From an uncultured Bacteroidota bacterium (GTDB taxonomy: Bacteria; Bacteroidota; Bacteroidia; Chitinophagales; Chitinophagaceae), in assembly GCA_937928385.1 (NCBI GenBank), contig CALEZD010000023.1, forward strand, positions 1-39,795: a DNA stretch of 39,795 nt. The letters run 5' to 3'. A program made the translations under genes and the position numbers. The notes under the pieces are model-generated. The model searched no databases and was not told where the DNA came from. It saw nothing but the letters and a program-made list of their open reading frames with translations. Position 1 is the stretch's first letter, and the number at the start of each line of letters is the position of its first letter. Of the stretch, positions 23,115 to 31,130 are shown piece by piece.

Positions 23115-24185
23115 TCAATTTAGCGCGTACAATATCACCAGGCCTGTTACCAACATGTTGAACAATGCCAATGGTATCAGCGACCTCCACCCCAGTTTCA
23201 TCAGTTGGTCGTACCTGAAACGCGGCAGCGTCCAACGGATAAACATGAAAAACAATATAAATCCAATAGCTTTTGTCAGCAGTACCAATACACAGATAAT
23301 GGCGAACACCATTTGTCCCGTACCCGCCAGCACCTCATCCATGAAAGGGAAATTATACCCGCCAAAGAACAAGGTAGCTATTACCACAGAGCTGATGAAC
23401 ATATTGATATATTCAGCAAAGAGGTAAAAGCCCAGTTTCATAGATGAATATTCCTGGTGATAACCCATGTTCAATTCGCTTTCGCACTCTGCCATGTCAA
23501 AAGGCGCGCGGTTCAACTCAGCAAACGTACATATAAGGAATATAAGAAATCCTAACGGCTGCTTGAAGAAGTTCCAGGTGAAATAACCATCGGCCCAGAA
23601 ACCATGTTGCTGCGCAACAATTTCCCTTAAGCTCAACGAACCGGTCATCATTAGCAAGGCCACCAGGCTGATACCCAACGCCAGCTCGTAAGAAACAGCC
23701 TGTGCCGCTGCGCGGATACTACTTAATAATGAGAATTTGTTGTTGGAAGCCCAGCCACCCAGCATGATGCCGTACACCCCCAGGCTCACCACACCAAAGA
23801 TGAACAGGATGCCTATATTAATATCTGCTACCTGCAATGAGATTACCCTGCCGCTTTCTGTAACATAGTCCGGCCCCCAGGGTATTACCGCGCTGGTCAT
23901 AGTAGCGGTAAGCATAGCCAGCGACGGGCCTAATATAAACAGGAAGCGCGTAGAGCTATCCGGTATAATTTCTTCTTTGAAAAACAGTTTTGCACCATCG
24001 GCCAATGGCTGCAACAGCCCCAACGGGCCCGCACGGTTGGGGCCTATACGGTCCTGCATGATGGCTGCTACCTTACGCTCGCCCCAGGTAGCGTACATGG
24101 CTATACCTAACGAGCCCAGCAGGATAACTGTAGCCAGTATGACTTTTTCTATTAAAAATGCTATATCAATCTGCAATAACAGCAT
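23115..24185 (-). CDS. nuoH: NADH-quinone oxidoreductase subunit H
   Basis: The membrane subunit at the quinone-binding junction, 356 residues, eight helices. Signatures: WGERKVAAIMQDRIGPNRAG at about 29-48, the GWASNNKFSLLSSIRAAAQ segment, and FNRAPFD-like FAELNRAPFDMAECESEL. All expected regions are present. It lies 16 bp after nuoG. Confidence 0.97.
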   Translation of the reverse strand: MLLLQIDIAFLIEKVILATVILLGSLGIAMYATWGERKVAAIMQDRIGPNRAGPLGLLQPLADGAKLFFKEEIIPDSSTRFLFILGPSLAMLTATMTSAVIPWGPDYVTESGRVISLQVADINIGILFIFGVVSLGVYGIMLGGWASNNKFSLLSSIRAAAQAVSYELALGISLVALLMMTGSLSLREIVAQQHGFWADGYFTWNFFKQPLGFLIFLICTFAELNRAPFDMAECESELNMGYHQEYSSMKLGFYLFAEYINMFISSVVIATLFFGGYNFPFMDEVLAGTGQMVFAIICVLVLLTKAIGFILFFMFIRWTLPRFRYDQLMKLGWRSLIPLALFNMLVTGLVILYALN

Positions 24186-24201
24186 AGTGGCGCAAAAGTA
24201 A

Positions 24202-25308
24202 TTAGTTGTTTAATTTTTTATCGTCTTTCTTCTCAAAATCGTCGGAGTGAGCGGGGCCGGGTATTTCCGACAAATGCACGTTGGGCTTATTCACATCGCT
24301 TACATCATGTATGTTCAGCAGCAGCCTGGGCTCTTTGCCTATCACCTTATCAATAATCTTTGGCTGCGGCACTGTATTTACATAATGGCCCTGTGATATT
24401 ACACTGTGGCGGTCAACCTTCGTCGGTCCTTCTATCACCCAGTCGCTTGCACTCTTCTTATGAAAACGGCATTCGTTACAAATCCATCCTTCCACTTCTC
24501 CCCATTGGTCTTTGCGCGCTGTTACACGATATACCTCATCACCACGCATCCACAGGCGGGCTTTACCACAGCACTTAGGATTATTACAGTCCCTATGGGC
24601 ATCTACAGGTTTGGTAAACCACACCCTGTTTTTGAAACGGAATGTTTTATCCGTCAATGCACCCACCGGGCAAACATCTATTACGTTGCCTATAAATTCA
24701 TTATTCAGGTTTTTGCCCAACAGGGTACTGATTTCTGCGTGGTCTCCACGCTCCAATATGCCATGCTCACGATTTTCAGTCAGCTGGTCGGCCACGTACA
24801 CACAACGGTAACACAGTATGCAGCGTGTCATGTGCAGCGATATATATTCGCCAATATCTTCTTTCTCAAACGTACGGCGGTCAAATTCGTAGCGGGTACC
24901 TTCAGTACCATGCTCGTAACTCAGGTCCTGCAGGTGGCACTCACCAGCCTGGTCGCATACAGGGCAATCAAGCGGGTGATTGATGAGCAACATTTCCACT
25001 ACTCCTTTACGTGCTTCTATCACACGAGGAGAAGTAATGTTCTTCACTTCCATACCATCCATCACACCCGTGCGGCAACTGGCCACCAGCTTGGGCATGG
25101 GGCGTGGGTCTTTTTCGCTACCCTTGCTCACCTCTACCAGGCAGGTGCGGCATTTACCGCCACTGCCTTCCAGCTTGCTGTAGTAGCACATAGCCGGAGG
25201 CGTTACATCACCGCCTATTTTACGCGCAGCTTCGAGTATCGACGTTCCCTGCGGAACCTCAATCGTTATATTGTCAATAGTGACCTTAATATTCTGAACC
25301 TCAGACAT
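24202..25308 (-). CDS. nuoG: NADH-quinone oxidoreductase subunit G, short form
   Basis: The electron-transfer subunit of the peripheral arm. The 368 residues carry the 2Fe-2S site N1b (Cys41, 53, 56, 78), the His-Cys3 cluster N5 (His111, Cys115, 118, 124) and N4 (Cys163, 166, 169, 213). A further cysteine set (241, 246, 247, 277, 280) resembles the start of the molybdopterin-oxidoreductase-like part. The rest of that roughly 400-500-residue domain, present in Escherichia coli NuoG, is missing. Short NuoG forms are known to me from other Bacteroidota, so this is likely native and not a truncation. It lies 17 bp after nuoF. Confidence 0.93.
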   Translation of the reverse strand: MSEVQNIKVTIDNITIEVPQGTSILEAARKIGGDVTPPAMCYYSKLEGSGGKCRTCLVEVSKGSEKDPRPMPKLVASCRTGVMDGMEVKNITSPRVIEARKGVVEMLLINHPLDCPVCDQAGECHLQDLSYEHGTEGTRYEFDRRTFEKEDIGEYISLHMTRCILCYRCVYVADQLTENREHGILERGDHAEISTLLGKNLNNEFIGNVIDVCPVGALTDKTFRFKNRVWFTKPVDAHRDCNNPKCCGKARLWMRGDEVYRVTARKDQWGEVEGWICNECRFHKKSASDWVIEGPTKVDRHSVISQGHYVNTVPQPKIIDKVIGKEPRLLLNIHDVSDVNKPNVHLSEIPGPAHSDDFEKKDDKKLNN

Positions 25309-25325
25309 AATTTTTCATTTTTTCT

Positions 25326-26672
25326 TTAACCCGCAACCACCGTCAGCGGATCTGCATAATGCGCTAAACCATAGTTTCTTGTCTGCGACTCTTCGGGATT
25401 CAATACATGCCATTCAAACTCGTCGCGGAAGTGGCGGATAGCAGCTGCTACCGGCCACGCCGCGGCATCGCCCAGCGGACAGATAGTATTACCTTCTATC
25501 TTGCCCTGTATATCCCAAAGCAGGTCTATATCACTCATCTTTCCTTTTCCGTACTCGATGTTCTTCAATATTTTGTACATCCAGCCCGTACCCTCACGAC
25601 AGGGGCTGCACTGGCCACAGCTTTCATGATTGTAAAAATGCGCCAGGCTCATAGTATGGCGTACCACGCATTGGTCTTCGTCCATTACAATAAAACCACC
25701 TGACCCCATCATACTGCCCGATGCGAAACCTCCGTCTGCTAAACTTTCATAGTTCATATAACGGGTTTCACCTTTAGCTGTTTTTAATAGCAAGTTAGCA
25801 GGGAGGATGGGTACGGATGAACCGCCCGGGATACAAGCCTTCAGGCGTTTGCCTTTAGCTATACCGCCGCAGTATTCGTCAGAGAAAATAAACTCTTCTA
25901 CCGACTGCGTCATGTCTATCTCGTAGATGCCCGGTTTCTTTACATTACCACAAACGGATAACAGCTTGGTACCTGTTGAACGGCCTACACCTATCTTGGC
26001 ATATTCGTCGCCACCCATATTGATGATAGGCACTACCGCCGCCAGTGTTTCTACATTGTTCACCACTGTTGGCCTGCCCCATACACCCTTTACTGCAGGG
26101 AAAGGTGGTTTGATACGCGGGTTGCCGCGCTTTCCTTCCAGGCTTTCTATCAGCGCTGTTTCTTCACCACATATATAAGCACCTGCGCCGCGCTGCACGT
26201 ATATTTCGCAATCGAAGCCTGAACCCTGTATATTCTTACCCAGCCAGCCGTTGTTCTTAGCTTCTGCTATAGCCTGCTCCAGTATGTCTACAATCCACAC
26301 GTATTCGCCGCGTATGTATATATAAGTAAGATTGCTACCCAGTGCATAGCTGCTCACTATCAGTCCCTCTACCAGCAGGTGAGGAATGAATTCCATCAGG
26401 TAGCGGTCCTTAAACGTACCGGGCTCCGACTCGTCGGCATTGCACACCAGGTGACGTGCCACGCCTTCAGGTTTAGCCAGGAAACTCCACTTCAAACCGG
26501 TAGGGAAGCCTGCACCACCACGGCCGCGCAGGCCGCTCTTCTTCACTTCTTCCGTAATATCATCGGGCGACATTTTCAGCGCCTTCTCTACGGAGCGGTA
26601 GCCCCCATGCTTACGGTAGGCATCGTAATAACGAATACCTTCAACATGCGCGTGTTCTAATAATAATTTCAT
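25326..26672 (-). CDS. nuoF: NADH-quinone oxidoreductase subunit F (FMN, NADH site)
   Basis: The NADH-oxidising subunit, 448 residues. It shows the glycine-rich NADH/FMN loop (RGRGGAGFPTGLKW at 49-62), an FMN-region block (NADESEPGTFKDR at 78-90), EETALIESLEG, and the N3 4Fe-4S ligands Cys352, Cys355, Cys358 and Cys398. Length is normal. It is separated from nuoE by two unrelated genes and an AT-rich hairpin element that starts 6 bp upstream of its ATG. Confidence 0.96.
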   Translation of the reverse strand: MKLLLEHAHVEGIRYYDAYRKHGGYRSVEKALKMSPDDITEEVKKSGLRGRGGAGFPTGLKWSFLAKPEGVARHLVCNADESEPGTFKDRYLMEFIPHLLVEGLIVSSYALGSNLTYIYIRGEYVWIVDILEQAIAEAKNNGWLGKNIQGSGFDCEIYVQRGAGAYICGEETALIESLEGKRGNPRIKPPFPAVKGVWGRPTVVNNVETLAAVVPIINMGGDEYAKIGVGRSTGTKLLSVCGNVKKPGIYEIDMTQSVEEFIFSDEYCGGIAKGKRLKACIPGGSSVPILPANLLLKTAKGETRYMNYESLADGGFASGSMMGSGGFIVMDEDQCVVRHTMSLAHFYNHESCGQCSPCREGTGWMYKILKNIEYGKGKMSDIDLLWDIQGKIEGNTICPLGDAAAWPVAAAIRHFRDEFEWHVLNPEESQTRNYGLAHYADPLTVVAG

Positions 26673-26678
26673 TTATCA

Positions 26679-26743
26679 AGTCAAAAGTTATAAGTCAAAA
26701 ATCAAAAGATGTCATTATTTGAATTTTGCCTTTTGAATTTTTA
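26679..26743. repeat. AT-rich hairpin element without gene, upstream of nuoF
   Basis: A plus-strand arm (26679-26708, units like AGTCAAAA) and an opposite-strand arm (26718-26743, TTTGAATTTTG) lie about 10 bp apart and pair imperfectly. It has the same building blocks as the arms around the S23 gene, so it looks like a gene-less version of that unit. Confidence 0.7.
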
Positions 26744-26744
26744 A

Positions 26745-27221
26745 TTATTTTTTATTGCCCATGCTTTGCCTGTTCAACATCTGCCAGCGTCCATCCTCAT
26801 ATATCCATGTCTGCATCACGTGCAGGTCAAACATCATATGCTCAGTACCTTTGTAATCTACGTCATATAAACCATTGCCGCGTACCGTAGCCACATTGCC
26901 GTTCAATATCACTTGTAGTTCCGGCTGGTCTATCTTATGATAGTTGATCGTGCCATTGTACAGGTTCTCTATCTGCTCACCTCTCGTTTCTATCCAACCG
27001 TTGCTATGCCCGTAGCTTAGTTTTTCATGCAGCAACTTATTCAGCGTTGCCGTGTCTTTTGCTATGATGGCTGCATTGTAGTCCATTGCCGCCTGCTTAA
27101 TATCTGCCTCATTATATACTACCTGCTCTGCGGGTGCCGGTTGCTGCACCTGTTCAGTTGCAGTGTTGCTGTTACCGCAACTGCAAACCAGGAATAATAA
27201 TATGACAGATAATAACCTCAT
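26745..27221 (-). CDS. NTF2-like (DUF4440-type) lipoprotein within nuo operon
   Basis: A 158-residue protein from the ATG at 27221, chosen because it gives a clean lipoprotein signal (MRLLSVILLFLVCSC, lipidated Cys15) and lies 2 bp after the preceding stop. An ATG at 27281 would bury the signal inside. After a Pro/Gln-rich linker, residues about 40-155 look like a DUF4440/SnoaL-type fold: DYNAAIIAKDTATLNKLLHEKLSYGHSNG, then a beta-rich part ending in TWIYEDGRWQMLNRQ. This superfamily includes isomerases, hydrolases and ligand-binding proteins; function is not predictable. It would be anchored in a membrane, most likely facing the periplasm. Confidence 0.72.
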   Translation of the reverse strand: MRLLSVILLFLVCSCGNSNTATEQVQQPAPAEQVVYNEADIKQAAMDYNAAIIAKDTATLNKLLHEKLSYGHSNGWIETRGEQIENLYNGTINYHKIDQPELQVILNGNVATVRGNGLYDVDYKGTEHMMFDLHVMQTWIYEDGRWQMLNRQSMGNKK

Positions 27222-27223
27222 GC

Positions 27224-27625
27224 TCAAAAATCGTTTTCCAGTATATAGTTTTCCATAGGCCCGAAGAAGTATTCCATCCACCCGTTTTCGTGTTTGTTCA
27301 TCTCTTCTTCGTTGGGCAATCCTGTATGATTCAGCTCAATCTTCGTAGCGCCATTCTCCTGTATCAGTTTATAACTTACTATCGAAGGCGGCACCTCTTC
27401 ATCCCACTCTATCACAGTCCAGCTGTATTCTAACTCATCAGTTCCTGTCTTTATCACCTCACCACTCACCCAACTATCAAACAACTCTATTTTACCACCC
27501 TGCCTGTTTTCAAATATCGCAGCGTTCTCACTCCAGGCTTTTATCAGTTCCGGCTCTGTCATCATACGCATCACCTTGTGGGGTGGTACGGGCAAATAAA
27601 ATTCCAGTGCCAGGTCGTAAGCCAT
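27224..27625 (-). CDS. SRPBCC / AHSA1-like domain protein within nuo operon
   Basis: A 133-residue soluble protein with the pattern of the START-like AHSA1 family: a first strand FYLPVPPHKVMRMMTEPELIKAW with the P-x-x-x-V/A-W region, then GGKIELFDSWVSGEV, TWTVIEWDEE-like SWTVIEWDEEVPPSIV and a C-terminal helix (ENGWMEYFFGPMENYI). Family members bind hydrophobic ligands or act as Hsp90 co-chaperone-like proteins. It begins 3 bp after the nuoE stop, so it is expressed with complex I. A role in assembly or lipid binding is possible but is only inference. Confidence 0.75.
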   Translation of the reverse strand: MAYDLALEFYLPVPPHKVMRMMTEPELIKAWSENAAIFENRQGGKIELFDSWVSGEVIKTGTDELEYSWTVIEWDEEVPPSIVSYKLIQENGATKIELNHTGLPNEEEMNKHENGWMEYFFGPMENYILENDF

Positions 27626-27628
27626 AGT

Positions 27629-28123
27629 TTAGTTTTTAGCCGCTGCCCTCAGTTCATCTATTATCTCGTCTATTTTTTCTTTTGTCAAAAACTCACGGTA
27701 TGTTTTACCCAGCTGCATCATAGGCGCATAACCGCACGCACCGAGGCACTCAGCCGGTTTCAGGGTAAACAAACCATCTTCCGTAGTTTCTCCCGGTTGT
27801 ATATTCAGCTTCTCTTTTATATAGCTGATAATCTCATCACTCCCATTGAGCATACAAGGGCCGGTCTGGCATACTTCCAACAGGTATTTACCAACTGGTT
27901 TCAGGTTGAACATGGTATAGAATGTAGCCACTTCGTATACCTCAATAGGCTTGATACTCAGCAGTTCCGCCACATAGTCCATAACAGGTATCTGCAGCCA
28001 GCCGCCAAACTCTTCCTGTGCAATGTGCAATACAGGTATCAGCGCGCTCTTCTGTTTCCCCTCGGGGTAGCGCGCCATGATGGTCTGTACTTCTTTCAGT
28101 TTTTCTTCACTAAACTTTATCAT
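27629..28123 (-). CDS. nuoE: NADH-quinone oxidoreductase subunit E (2Fe-2S, thioredoxin-like)
   Basis: Carries the N1a 2Fe-2S cluster at the end of the NADH arm. The 164 residues show the helical N-terminus and the thioredoxin-like cluster fold with Cys85, Cys90, Cys126 and Cys130 (CQTGPC and CLGACGYAP). Length is normal. A hairpin element separates it from nuoD. Confidence 0.96.
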   Translation of the reverse strand: MIKFSEEKLKEVQTIMARYPEGKQKSALIPVLHIAQEEFGGWLQIPVMDYVAELLSIKPIEVYEVATFYTMFNLKPVGKYLLEVCQTGPCMLNGSDEIISYIKEKLNIQPGETTEDGLFTLKPAECLGACGYAPMMQLGKTYREFLTKEKIDEIIDELRAAAKN

Positions 28124-28130
28124 TGACTAT

Positions 28131-28184
28131 AATTCAAAAGTCAAAATTCAAAAGCCAAAAATGAATATTTTGACTTTTTAATTC
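28131..28184. repeat. AT-rich hairpin element without gene, nuoD-nuoE gap
   Basis: A plus-strand arm AATTCAAAAGTCAAAATTCA and onward (28131-28160), a six-base centre, then an opposite-strand arm ATTTTGACTTTTTAATT (28167-28183). It almost fills the gap between the nuoE start and the nuoD stop, and belongs to the same repeat family as 21293, 21710, 22051 and 26679. Confidence 0.75.
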
Positions 28185-28185
28185 A

Positions 28186-29427
28186 TCACGCATCCAATTC
28201 GCCCGCTATCACATTCAGGCTGCTCAACGCAATAATCGCATCGCTTAGCAAACCGTCTTTTATCATTTCAGGAAATGCCTGGTAATAAATAAAACATGGC
28301 CTGCGGAAATGCAGACGATAGGCGCAACGCCCGCCATCGCTTATTAAATAATACCCAACTTCACCATTTGCACCTTCCACGGCATGATATACCTCGCCGG
28401 GTGGCACAGCAATTTCTCCCATTACCATTTTGAAGTGGTATATCAGGGCCTCCATTTTAGTATATACATCCTCTTTCGGCGGAAAGTGGTATTTATCCGA
28501 CTCCGGTGCGTAGAAGACATCTTTCTGCGCAGGGTCGTTGCTTTCTATCTGTTTTATCTTCTCCACAGCCTGTTTCACGATGTTCAGGCTTTCCCATATC
28601 TCCATGTTACGCACCAGGTAACGGTCGTACACGTCGCCCGTAGTGCCGGTAGGTACTTTAAAATCAAAATCTTCGTAAGAAGAATAAGGCTCGGCTACAC
28701 GCACATCATAATCCACACCGGCCGCCCGCAGGTTAGGGCCCGTGAAACCATAGTTAAGCGCCCGCTCTGCACTAATAGGCCCTGCACCGATACAGCGGTC
28801 CATAAATATCCGGTTGCGGGTCAGCAGGGCTTCAAACTCTTTCATCACTTTAGGGAAACCCTCGATGAACTTATCTATCTTCTGCCAGGCTACGTCAGAG
28901 AAATTGCGCTCGAAACCACCTACACGACCCATATTGGTAGTAAGGCGGGAGCCGCATATCTCTTCGTAAATTTCATATATCAATTCGCGCCACTGAAACA
29001 CGTAGGTAAACCCTGTAAGCGCGCCTGTATCCACCGCCACTACCGAGTTGCAAATCAGGTGGTCGGATATACGTGCCAGCTCCATAATGAGCACACGCAT
29101 ATACTCTACCCGCTTGGGCAGTTTCAGCCCCAGCAGTTTTTCTATAGTCATATGCCAGCCCATATTGTTGATGGGGGCAGAGCAGTAATTCAGCCTATCT
29201 GTAAGCGGGGTAACCTGGTAGTATGGCCTGCGCTCTGCTATCTTCTCAAACGCCCTGTGTATATAGCCTACAGTTTGTTTGGCGCTCAGCACTTTTTCGC
29301 CGTCTATCTCCAGTATATTCTCAAACACACCATGCGTGGCAGGGTGCGTAGGCCCCAGGTTCAGCGTAGTGGTCTGTTTCCCTACCGACTCGTCAGAAAG
29401 CTGTATATGTTGGTTGTACTCAGACAT
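28186..29427 (-). CDS. nuoD: NADH-quinone oxidoreductase subunit D (49 kDa)
   Basis: The quinone-site subunit, 413 residues. It shows NLGPTHPATHGVFENILEIDGE near 24-45 with the conserved histidines of the quinone-binding loop, the EKLLGLKLPKRVEYMRVL block, GRVGGFERN, and the C-terminus SSLNVIAGELDA, similar to the usual DxVxGExDR end but without the final Arg. Length is normal. NuoC and NuoD are separate, unlike the fused form of E. coli. Confidence 0.96.
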   Translation of the reverse strand: MSEYNQHIQLSDESVGKQTTTLNLGPTHPATHGVFENILEIDGEKVLSAKQTVGYIHRAFEKIAERRPYYQVTPLTDRLNYCSAPINNMGWHMTIEKLLGLKLPKRVEYMRVLIMELARISDHLICNSVVAVDTGALTGFTYVFQWRELIYEIYEEICGSRLTTNMGRVGGFERNFSDVAWQKIDKFIEGFPKVMKEFEALLTRNRIFMDRCIGAGPISAERALNYGFTGPNLRAAGVDYDVRVAEPYSSYEDFDFKVPTGTTGDVYDRYLVRNMEIWESLNIVKQAVEKIKQIESNDPAQKDVFYAPESDKYHFPPKEDVYTKMEALIYHFKMVMGEIAVPPGEVYHAVEGANGEVGYYLISDGGRCAYRLHFRRPCFIYYQAFPEMIKDGLLSDAIIALSSLNVIAGELDA

Positions 29428-29454
29428 TATTGCCTAAAATCAGTTTTTAAAAAA

Positions 29455-29973
29455 TTATACAACAGTTCCTCCACGCCCGAACATCTCATCGTCTTTGTCG
29501 GCACGTGTCTGGTCTTCCAGAGGATATTCCTTCCTCATAGGGAAGTAATCCATTTCATCTACATTCAGTATCCTGCGCAAGTCAGGATGCCCTACGAAGT
29601 TCACACCAAAGAAATCATAAGTTTCGCGCTCCATCCAGTTGGCTGCAGAGTACAACTCTGTTACCGTAAACACATCAGGCTTTTCTACAGGCACATAAGT
29701 CTTTAACCTCAGCCTTATGCCATCCACCATATTATGCAGATGATATACTACACAAAGCTCTTCGCCCTTCCTGTCAGGGTAATGTACACCCGTCAGATCA
29801 GTAAGAAAACGGAAACGCAGTTGTTCATCCTCATTTAGAAATTGCAATACCTGCCTGTTGAGCCCGGCGGGCATAGTGCAGGTAAGCATACCATAAGGCT
29901 CTTCCCAGCCTGTAAGCTGGTCGCCAAATTTTTCGTTTAACCTGTTTTTTACTATCTCGTTGGTCAATGCCAT
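29455..29973 (-). CDS. nuoC: NADH-quinone oxidoreductase subunit C (30 kDa)
   Basis: A peripheral-arm subunit, 172 residues. It shows the family core FRFLTDLTGVHYPDR, LCVVYHLHNM, and the signature ERETYDFFGVNFVGHPDLRRILNVDEMDYFPMRKEYPLE split by the usual helix turn. It is not fused to NuoD. It lies 15 bp after nuoB and 27 bp before nuoD. Confidence 0.95.
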   Translation of the reverse strand: MALTNEIVKNRLNEKFGDQLTGWEEPYGMLTCTMPAGLNRQVLQFLNEDEQLRFRFLTDLTGVHYPDRKGEELCVVYHLHNMVDGIRLRLKTYVPVEKPDVFTVTELYSAANWMERETYDFFGVNFVGHPDLRRILNVDEMDYFPMRKEYPLEDQTRADKDDEMFGRGGTVV

Positions 29974-29988
29974 GTTTTGTTCTAAGTG

Positions 29989-30552
29989 TTATTGTATGCC
30001 GTAGCTTTCGAGCAATGCTTTGTAGGGTTCGCTGTTGCGGCGGCGCAGGCTTTCATTATGCACCAGTTCCTGTACATGCATTACACCTTCCAGTATAGCC
30101 TCCGGCCGCGGCGGGCAGCCCGAAACATATACATCTACCGGTATCACCTGGTCAATACCCTGCAATACTGAATAGCTGTCGAATATACCACCACTGCTTG
30201 CACATGCGCCTATAGCTATTACCCAACGGGGCTCAGCCATTTGCAAATATACCTGGCGCAGTACAGGCCCCATTTTTTTTGCTATAGTGCCCGCCACCAG
30301 CAGCACATCGCACTGGCGGGGCGTAAAGCCCATACGCTCCGACCCGAAACGGGCCAGGTCGTAATTGGAACCCATGGTAGCCATGAATTCGATGCCGCAG
30401 CATGAGGTAGCAAATGGTAAAGGCCACAACGAATTTTTGCGTGCCAGGCCTATTATCTTATCAAAAGATGTAGCCATAAAACCCTCTCCGGAATAGCCCT
30501 CAGGCATTTCCGCCAACTTCACATTCGTATTATATTGTACAGGACGACCCAT
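29989..30552 (-). CDS. nuoB: NADH-quinone oxidoreductase subunit B (cluster N2)
   Basis: Carries the terminal 4Fe-4S cluster N2 that reduces quinone. The ligands are the tandem Cys51-Cys52 (SCCGIE), Cys117 (GACASSGG) and Cys146 (GCPPRP). The 187 residues match the family, with a somewhat long C-terminus rich in basic and glutamate residues (HNESLRRRNSEPYKALLESYG). It lies 43 bp after nuoA. Confidence 0.97.
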   Translation of the reverse strand: MGRPVQYNTNVKLAEMPEGYSGEGFMATSFDKIIGLARKNSLWPLPFATSCCGIEFMATMGSNYDLARFGSERMGFTPRQCDVLLVAGTIAKKMGPVLRQVYLQMAEPRWVIAIGACASSGGIFDSYSVLQGIDQVIPVDVYVSGCPPRPEAILEGVMHVQELVHNESLRRRNSEPYKALLESYGIQ

Positions 30553-30595
30553 AACTATTAATTCATTTTTTGATTTGCGATTTGCTCACAAATAA

Positions 30596-30988
30596 CTAAT
30601 CTTCCCAATCCAATGCACCTTTCTTCACTATATATATAAATCCACAAAGGAAGAAAGACACAAACATTACCACGGCCCAAAAACCATCAGTACCCAACTC
30701 ACGGAAATTAACTGCATACGGGTAGAAAAATATCACCTCCACATCAAACAACACAAATAATATCGCTACCAGGAAGTATTTGATAGCCATAGGCTGACGG
30801 GCGTTTCCAATAGAGGGGATACCACTTTCAAAGGTGGTCAGCTTATCGCTGGTACGCCTTTTGGGCCCCAACAGGTGGGTAGCGCCTATGGTTACGGCCA
30901 CAAACCCTAAAGCTACAACCAGCTGAACCACAACGGGTAAGTAATTAATAGGTGTATTCTGCTCTATTGCCAGCATTAAAATATCCAT
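30596..30988 (-). CDS. nuoA: NADH-quinone oxidoreductase subunit A
   Basis: A small membrane subunit, 130 residues, three helices. It shows the loop KRRTSDKLTTFESGIPSIG with the conserved Glu-Ser-Gly of the A/D switch region, then FLVAILFVLFDVEVIFFYPYA. I chose the ATG at 30988 because the first helix starts ten residues later and a good promoter lies about 40 bp upstream. The frame is open further upstream, but that part has no family similarity and would run through the promoter. First gene of the nuo operon. Confidence 0.95.
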   Translation of the reverse strand: MDILMLAIEQNTPINYLPVVVQLVVALGFVAVTIGATHLLGPKRRTSDKLTTFESGIPSIGNARQPMAIKYFLVAILFVLFDVEVIFFYPYAVNFRELGTDGFWAVVMFVSFFLCGFIYIVKKGALDWED

Positions 30989-31026
30989 AAATTCAGACGG
31001 ACTTGTGCTTTTAATTACAATGCGAA

Positions 31027-31056
31027 CAAAGTTAAGTGTATAGCGGGAAATAACAA
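31027..31056 (-). promoter_or_regulatory. Promoter of the nuo operon
   Basis: On the minus strand, TTG (31056-31054), 19 bp spacer, TAACTTTG (31034-31027). The predicted start of transcription leaves a leader of about 30 nt before nuoA. The -7 octamer is identical to that of moaA. Confidence 0.65.
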
Positions 31057-31130
31057 GTTTCAGTGAGATGTAAGTCAAATATAATATTTGTCTAATAAGC
31101 GTTTCGCGGGATGTAGTGTAAACTGTATAT

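Noticed and set aside
24202..25308. NuoG truncated by a frameshift or deletion
   Set aside because: nuoH follows directly at normal spacing, there is no leftover C-terminal domain, and short NuoG forms are usual in this phylum as far as I know.
21293..28184. CRISPR-like or tandem-repeat array from the recurring TTCAAAA units
   Set aside because: The units are in inverted arms separated by whole genes, with no regular spacers and no cas genes.
30553..30595. Another copy of the AT-rich arm in the nuoA-nuoB gap
   Set aside because: It contains TTTTTTGATTTGCGATTTG, only loosely similar; it lacks the TTCAAAA spacing and a partner arm.
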